DNA from: Lithobates sylvaticus
Lineage: Eukaryota > Chordata > Amphibia > Anura > Ranidae
NCBI GenBank assembly: GCA_028564925.1
Contig: CM053030.1
Location: forward strand, 401,060,340-401,124,339
Length of the DNA: 64,000 nt
Reading direction: 5' to 3'
The notes below the pieces were generated by a model. The model saw only the letters and a list, made by a program, of their open reading frames with translations, was not told where the DNA came from and did no database searches. Below, piece after piece: positions 58,772-64,000 of this stretch; within the stretch, counting starts at the first letter, position 1, and each line of letters begins with the position of its first letter. A program made the translations under genes and the position numbers.

Positions 58772-61700
58772 TTATTCCGTTATATCCGCTTCAGGTGCCT
58801 GGTAGCTGGTGGTGATCCAAGACTGATTCATTTTTATGAAGGTCAGTCGATCAACCGAGTCGGTGGACAGGCGCACCCTATGATCGGTGACAAATCCTCC
58901 AGCAGCACTGAATGTGCGTTCGGAAAGAACGCTGGATGCAGGACAGGCCAGTAGCTCAATTGCATACTGTGCAAGCTCTGGCCAGTGATCCATCCTCAGG
59001 ACCCAGTAAGCCAGAGGATTTTCGGTGGGAAAGGTGTCCAAGTCTGACCTTGCCCCTAGGTATTCCTGCACCATGTATATCAGACGCTGGCGATGGTTGC
59101 TGGAACCGATCATACCTTGGGGCTGCGGACTAAAATATTGTCTGAACGCATCGGTCAGACGTCCACCTTCCCCACCGCTCCTTCTGCTACTGACCGAAGC
59201 CTCAGCAACTCGTCGTCCAGGACCAGGAGTTTGTAACCTCCCAGTTTCTGGGAACGCGTTGCACAGACCTTTCTGCAAGGCCTCCCTGAGATGTCTCATC
59301 CTCTGCTCCCTCTGCGACGGCAAGATAAGGTCCGCAACCTTACCCTTGTACCGTGGATCAAGGAGAGTGGCCAGCCAGTAATGGTCCCTCTCCTTGATCC
59401 GAAGAACACGAGGATCCTTCCGCAGGCTTTGCAGGATCAGGGAGGCCATGCAGCGTAGGTTAGCTGAGGCATTCGGTCCGGAGTCTTCTGGGTCACTGAG
59501 GATGACATGATCGCCAGCCACCTCCTCCCAGCCACGTACAAGTCCACTGGTTTGTTGGGACTGTACATCATCCCTAAAAGACTGCTGCTGCTGATGCTGA
59601 GTGCCAGGCTCCACCTCCATGCTCACACAATCCTCCTCCTCCTCTCCTCATCCTCTTCCTGTGTGATGGGTGGGACAGAAGGAACACTGTCTGGATAAAG
59701 GGGGCCTTGAGAGGCAAGGAAGTCCTCCTCTTCCTGCCTCTGTTCTGCCTCAAGTGCCCTGTCCATTATCCCACGCAGCGTATGCTCCAACAGGTGGACA
59801 AGAGGTACAGTGTCACTGATGCATGCACTGTCACTGCTCACCATCCTCGTGGCCTCCTCAAATGGTGAGAGGACAGTGCATGCATCCCTGATCATGCTCC
59901 ACTGGCGTGGGGAAAAAAAGCCAAGCTCCCCTGACCCTGTCCTGGTGCCGTAGTCGCAAAGGTACTCATTGATGGCCCTCTGCTGCGTGTGCAGTCGCTA
60001 AAGCATGGCCAACGTTGAGTTCCACCTGGTGGGCATGTCACATATTAGGCGGTTCTTGGGCAGGTTCAGCTCCTTTTGCAGCTCAGTCAGCCGAGCACTG
60101 GCATTATAAGATCGGCGGAAATGCACACAGACTTTCCTGGCCTGCCTCAGGACATCCTGTAAGCCTGGGAACCTGCCCAAGAACCGCTGCACCACCAGGT
60201 TGAGGACGTGAGCCATACAGGGCACATGGGTGAGCTGCCCCTGTCGCAGGGCGGAGAGGAGGTTGGTGCCATTGTCAGAAACGACCATTCCTGGCTTAAG
60301 CTGGCGTGGCGTCAACCACCTCTCGGCCTGCCCCTGCAGAGCTGCCAGAACCTCTGGCCCAGTGTGGCTCCTGTCCCCCAAACACACCAGCGCAAGCACG
60401 GCATGGCATCTTTTTGCCTGCGTACTCGCGTAGCCCCTTGTACGCCTACGGAGCACTGCTGGTTCCGAGGACAGAGCACTGGAGGAAGAAGAAGAGGAGG
60501 GGGTGGAGGAGAGAGGTGTGTCACAACCAGTAGTAGCATTTTGGAGGCGTGGTGGCGGAACAACCTCCAACACTCCTGCACCTTGTCCTGCATCCCTCCC
60601 AGCTGCCAATAGAGTGACCAAATGGGCCGAGAAAGAAAGATAACGTCCCTGTCCATGCCTGCTGGACCATGAGTCAGCGGTAATATGCACCTTACCGCTG
60701 ACCGCCCTGTCCAGCGAGGCATGGACATTGCCTTCCACATGCCGGTAGAGAGACGGAATCGCCTTCCGTGAGAAAAAGTGGCGTTTGGGAACCTGCCACT
60801 GAGGAACCGCACATTGAACAAACTCACGGAAGGGGGCCGAGTCTACCAACTGAAAAGGCAGCAGTTGAAGTGCTAGCAATTTAGCCAAGCTAGCATTCAA
60901 CCGCTGGGCATGTGGATGGCTGGGAGTATACTTCTTTCGACGGTCCAGCAGCTGGGGCAGGGAAATTTGCCTGCTACAATCGGACGTCGGTGTACTGCAA
61001 GTACTTGGTTGTGACACACCTAATTCTACACCTTCAGTCCTCTCAGAGCAGCTTTCAGAGAGGACTGAAGATATAGTGGGGATGGAGATCCCAGCTGATG
61101 AGGAGCAAGGAGAGGTCCGCTTTGTTCTGTGGTGTGGGTCTTTTATGTGTGCTTGCCAACGAGCTGCATGGCAGGTCGACATATGTCTGCTCATGCTTGT
61201 GGTGCCCAAGCGGCTGATGTTTTGGCCACGCGAGATACGCTTGAGACAAATATTGCAAATAGCAGTGGTGCGATCTGATGCACTCAACTCAAAAAAGGCC
61301 CACACCAAAGAACTTTTGTGATAACGTGCAGAGGCAGCGCCCTGCACAGGCGGAGCTCTGTGGTGTGGTACAGTTGCTGTGCTGGCCTCTAGCTGGCCTC
61401 CAGGGGGCATCCTGCCTCGTTGGACATGTGACGCGCATCCTCCTCCTCCTCCTCCTCCTCCTCTCTCCCTTCAGGCACCCACGTGGAGTCAGTGACCTCA
61501 TCATCCCCTCCCTCTTCACCACTAGAGCAAACCTGGCAGTAAGCTGCAGCTGGTGGAACAGTACTGCCAGATTGCTGTCCTTCAGCATCCCCTCTCTCTG
61601 CGCGCACACTACTGACTTCCTCAAGCTGGGTATCATCATCCGAGCCTTCGAAACGTTGGGCATCCTCCTGGAGCATGTACCCAACACTGTGCTCAAACAG

Positions 61701-62042
61701 TTCGGGGGACTCCTCAGGAGGACATGGTGGGTCTAGGGAAGGGGTGGCTGATGATGCCATTGAGTACGCGTTGGCAGCTGCTCTGCCAGTACCCTGAGCC
61801 TGGGTGAGAGAGGATGAGGAGGATGAGGAGGGCTTGGTCATCCATTCTACCAAGCCTTCAGCATGATGCGGCTCCACATGTCCAGCGGCCGAAAACAAAG
61901 ACAAGCGTGTCCCATGGCCACGTGCTGATGACGATGCACGACCACGTCCACGGCCAGCACTGTTGTCTCTAGAAACAGAGCCTGCCTGCCCTGTGTTCTT
62001 GCCTCTGCACGCTCTGCCTCTCCTTGGCGGTCTTCCAGCCAT
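58772..62042 (-). pseudogene. hAT transposase with BED zinc finger, three frames
   Basis: Starts MAGRPPRRGRACRGK at 62042. A roughly 215-codon N-terminal part is glycine/arginine-rich and then acidic (EEEEEEEE). A frameshift near 61390-61440 leads to the BED finger (C52 and C55 in AICNICLKR; H76 and H81 in MSRHMSTCH of the 470-codon frame), then hAT catalytic blocks: VHITADSWSS, MVVSDNGTNLLSAL, CMAHVLNLVV and MPTRWNSTL. A TAG at 59998-60000 interrupts the frame, which then continues in phase (AINEYLCDYGTR) to a second frameshift in a GAG-run near 59625. The final 284-codon frame holds the hAT dimerisation region (YAIELLACPASSVLSERTFS, RVRLSTDSVDRLTFIKMN). Confidence 0.9.
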
Positions 62043-62049
62043 TGTAGTC

Positions 62050-62084
62050 GGTAGTGTATATAGTATAAAAAATAGAGCTCCTAT
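62050..62084 (-). promoter_or_regulatory. possible TATA-type core promoter of the hAT gene
   Basis: On the minus strand TTTTTATACTATATACAC lies just upstream of the ATG at 62042. The spacing to the start codon is very short, so the motif may be chance AT-rich sequence or a start for a very short leader. Confidence 0.25.
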
Positions 62085-64000
62085 GTGTGCTAACAACACA
62101 CTGTAGGTCCTATGGGTGCTGACACTAACACACTATAGGTACTATGTGTGCTGCTGACAAGAAAATATAGGAGCTCTGTTTGCTGCCACTAACACACTGG
62201 AAGTCCTATGTGTGCTGCTGAGAAGAAAATATAGGAGCTCTGTGTGATGCCACTATCACACTAGAAGTCCTATGCATGCTTCTGGGAAGAAAATATAGGA
62301 GCTCGGTGTGATGCCACTAACACACTAGAAGTCCCTATGGGTGCTTCTGGGAAGAAAATTATAGGAGCTCTGTGTGATGCCACTAACACACTAGAAGTCC
62401 TATGGGTGCTGCTGAGAAGAAAATATAGGAGCTCTGTGTGATGCCACTAACTCACTAGAAGTCCTATGGGTGCTTCTGGAAGAAAATATAGGAGCTCTGT
62501 GTGATGCCACTAACACACTAGAAGTCCTATGGGTGCTGCTGAGAAGAAAATATAGGAGCTCTGTGTGATGCCACTAACACACTAGAAGTCCTATGGGTGC
62601 TTCTGGAAGAAAATATAGGAGCTCTGTGTGATGCCACTAACACACTAGAAGTCCTATGGGTGCTTCTGGGAAGAAAACATAGGAGCTCTGTGTGATGCCA
62701 CTAACACACTAGAAGTCCTATGGGTGCTGCTGAGAAGAAAATATAGGAGCTCTGTGTGATGCCACTAACACACTAGAAGTCCTATGGGTGCTTCTGGGAA
62801 GAAAATATAGGAGCTCTGTGTGATGCCACTAACACACTAGAAGTCCTATGGGTGCTTCTGGGAAGAATATATAGGAGCTCTGTGTGATGCCACTAACACA
62901 CTAGAAGTCCTATGGGTGCTTCTGGGAAGAAAATATAGGAGCTCTGTGTGATGCCACTAACACACTAGAAGTCCTATGGGTGCTTCTGGGAAGAAAATAT
63001 AGGAGCTCTGTGTGATGCCACTAACACACTAGAAGTCCTATGGGTGCTTCTGGGAAGAAAATATAGGAGCTCTGTTTGATGCCACTAACACACTAGAAGT
63101 CCTATGGGTGCTTCTGGGAAGAAAATATAGGAGCTCTGTGTGATGCCACTAACACACTAGAAGTCCTATGGGTGCTTCTGGGAAGAAAATATAGGAGCTC
63201 TGTGTGATGCCACTAACACACTAGAAGTCCTATGGGTGCTTCTGGGAAGAAAATATAGGAGCTCTGTGTGATGCCACTAACACACTAGAAGTCCTATGGG
63301 TGCTTCTGGGAAGAAAATATAGGAGCTCTGTGTGATGCCACTAACACACTAGAAGTCCTATGGGTGCTTCTGGAAGAAAATATAGGAGCTCTGTGTGATG
63401 CCACTAACACACTAGAAGTCCTATGGGTGCTTCTGGGAAGAAAATATAGGAGCTCTGTGTGATGCCACTAACACACTAGAAGTCCTATGGGTGCTTCTGG
63501 GAAGAAAATATAGGAGCTCTGTGTGATGCCACTAACACACTAGAAGTCCTATGGGTGCTTCTGGGAAGAAAATATAGGAGCTCTGTGTGATGCCACTAAC
63601 ACACTAGAAGTCCTATGGGTGCTTCTGGGAAAAAATATAGGAGCTCTGTGTGATGCCACTAACACACTAGAAGTCCTATGGGTGCTTCTGGGAAGAAAAT
63701 ATAGGAGCTCTGTGTGATGCCACTAACACACTAGAAGTCCTATGGGTGCTTCTGGGAAGAAAATATAGGAGCTCTGTGTGATGCCACTAACACACTAGAA
63801 GTCCTATGGGTGCTTCTGGGAAGAAAATATAGGAGCTCTGTGTGATGCCACTAACACACTAGAAGTCCTATGGGTGCTTCTGGGAAGAAAATATAGGAGC
63901 TCTGTGTGATGCCACTAACACACTAGAAGTCCTATGGGTGCTTCTGGGAAGAAAATATAGGAGCTCTGTGTGATGCCACTAACACACTAGAAGTCCTATG
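62085..64000. repeat. 64-bp satellite, about 30 copies, continuing past the window
   Basis: The unit reads AGGAGCTCTGTGTGATGCCA, then CTAACACACTAGAAGTCCTA, TGGGTGCTTCTGGGAAGAAA, ATAT. The copies next to the hAT gene (62085-62700) vary in sequence (GCTGCTGAGAAG/GCTTCTGGGAAG, GTAGGTCC/GAAGTCC) and length. From about 62800 to the edge they are almost identical, with rare changes (TTTGATGCC near 63075, GGAAAAAATAT near 63630). Confidence 0.97.

Larger units (their letters stand above)
57599..64000 (-). mobile_element. BED-finger hAT transposon, decayed, with tandem arrays on both sides of its gene
   Basis: A minus-strand transposase gene (62042-58772) is bounded on its 3' side by a 140-175-bp array (57599-58690) and on its 5' side by a 64-bp satellite (62085 to beyond 64000). 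I could not see the terminal inverted repeats; the 5' end lies outside the window. The superfamily call rests on the BED zinc finger, CxxH box and C-terminal hAT dimerisation region. The gene has one in-frame stop and two frameshifts, so this copy is inactive but not ancient. Confidence 0.8.

Noticed and set aside
60312-60827. 171-codon minus-strand frame within the hAT gene
   Set aside because: It is an alternative frame of the recognised transposase; the BED and hAT motifs lie in the other frame.
62085-64000. CRISPR-like repeat array
   Set aside because: The unit repeats head to tail without unique spacers, in a eukaryotic transposon context; it is a satellite.

Overview
The window looks like vertebrate, most probably ranid frog, intergenic DNA. 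No host gene exon, tRNA or rRNA could be recognised. The organism call rests on an intact Tc1-type transposase very like the Rana pipiens family behind Frog Prince, several L1/Tx1-like LINEs, a DIRS element, and many non-autonomous families with TTAA, 8-bp and TWA target duplications. It is an inference, because no database search was possible.

Left third (about 3.9-25.3 kb): one old plus-strand L1-like LINE (A) has been split by at least five later insertions. These are a related LINE (B, 4.58-10.63 kb, 12-bp target duplication), a long-inverted-repeat element of family F (11.30-13.15 kb, flanked by TA), a minus-strand LINE (C, 15.15-21.72 kb, exact 15-bp target duplication), a Harbinger-type MITE sitting on the edge of that duplication (21.73-22.15 kb, TTA), and a whole Tc1 element (22.62-24.24 kb, TA). 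Removing the insertions brings LINE A's ORF1 and ORF2 pieces back into order.

Middle (25.4-40.8 kb): foldback MITEs, a SINE-like fragment, and a 5.07-kb TTAA-flanked non-autonomous element of family P (28.17-33.24 kb) inserted inside an F copy. P carries a 351-bp tandem repeat, a 44-bp MITE made of little but its two ends, and a roughly 1.1-kb imperfect palindrome. A cluster of further P copies follows, including a near-identical 0.8-kb tandem duplication at 37.84-39.47 kb.

Right third: a near-whole, young-looking DIRS-type retrotransposon (40.87-46.51 kb, fossil) with inverted ends; two MITEs with clear target duplications (46.6 and 47.2 kb); a LINE (D, 49.7-53.4 kb) with an open ORF1 but most of ORF2 missing; a hAT-type non-autonomous element (53.93-55.35 kb) swollen by a roughly 25-bp minisatellite; and a decayed but recognisable BED-finger hAT transposon (about 57.6 kb to past the window end). 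This last element has a 140-175-bp tandem array on its 3' side and a 64-bp satellite of about 30 copies growing out of its 5' leader to the window edge. The sequence therefore works as a stratigraphic record of transposition. The only enzyme that looks intact among the plain transposons is the Tc1 transposase.
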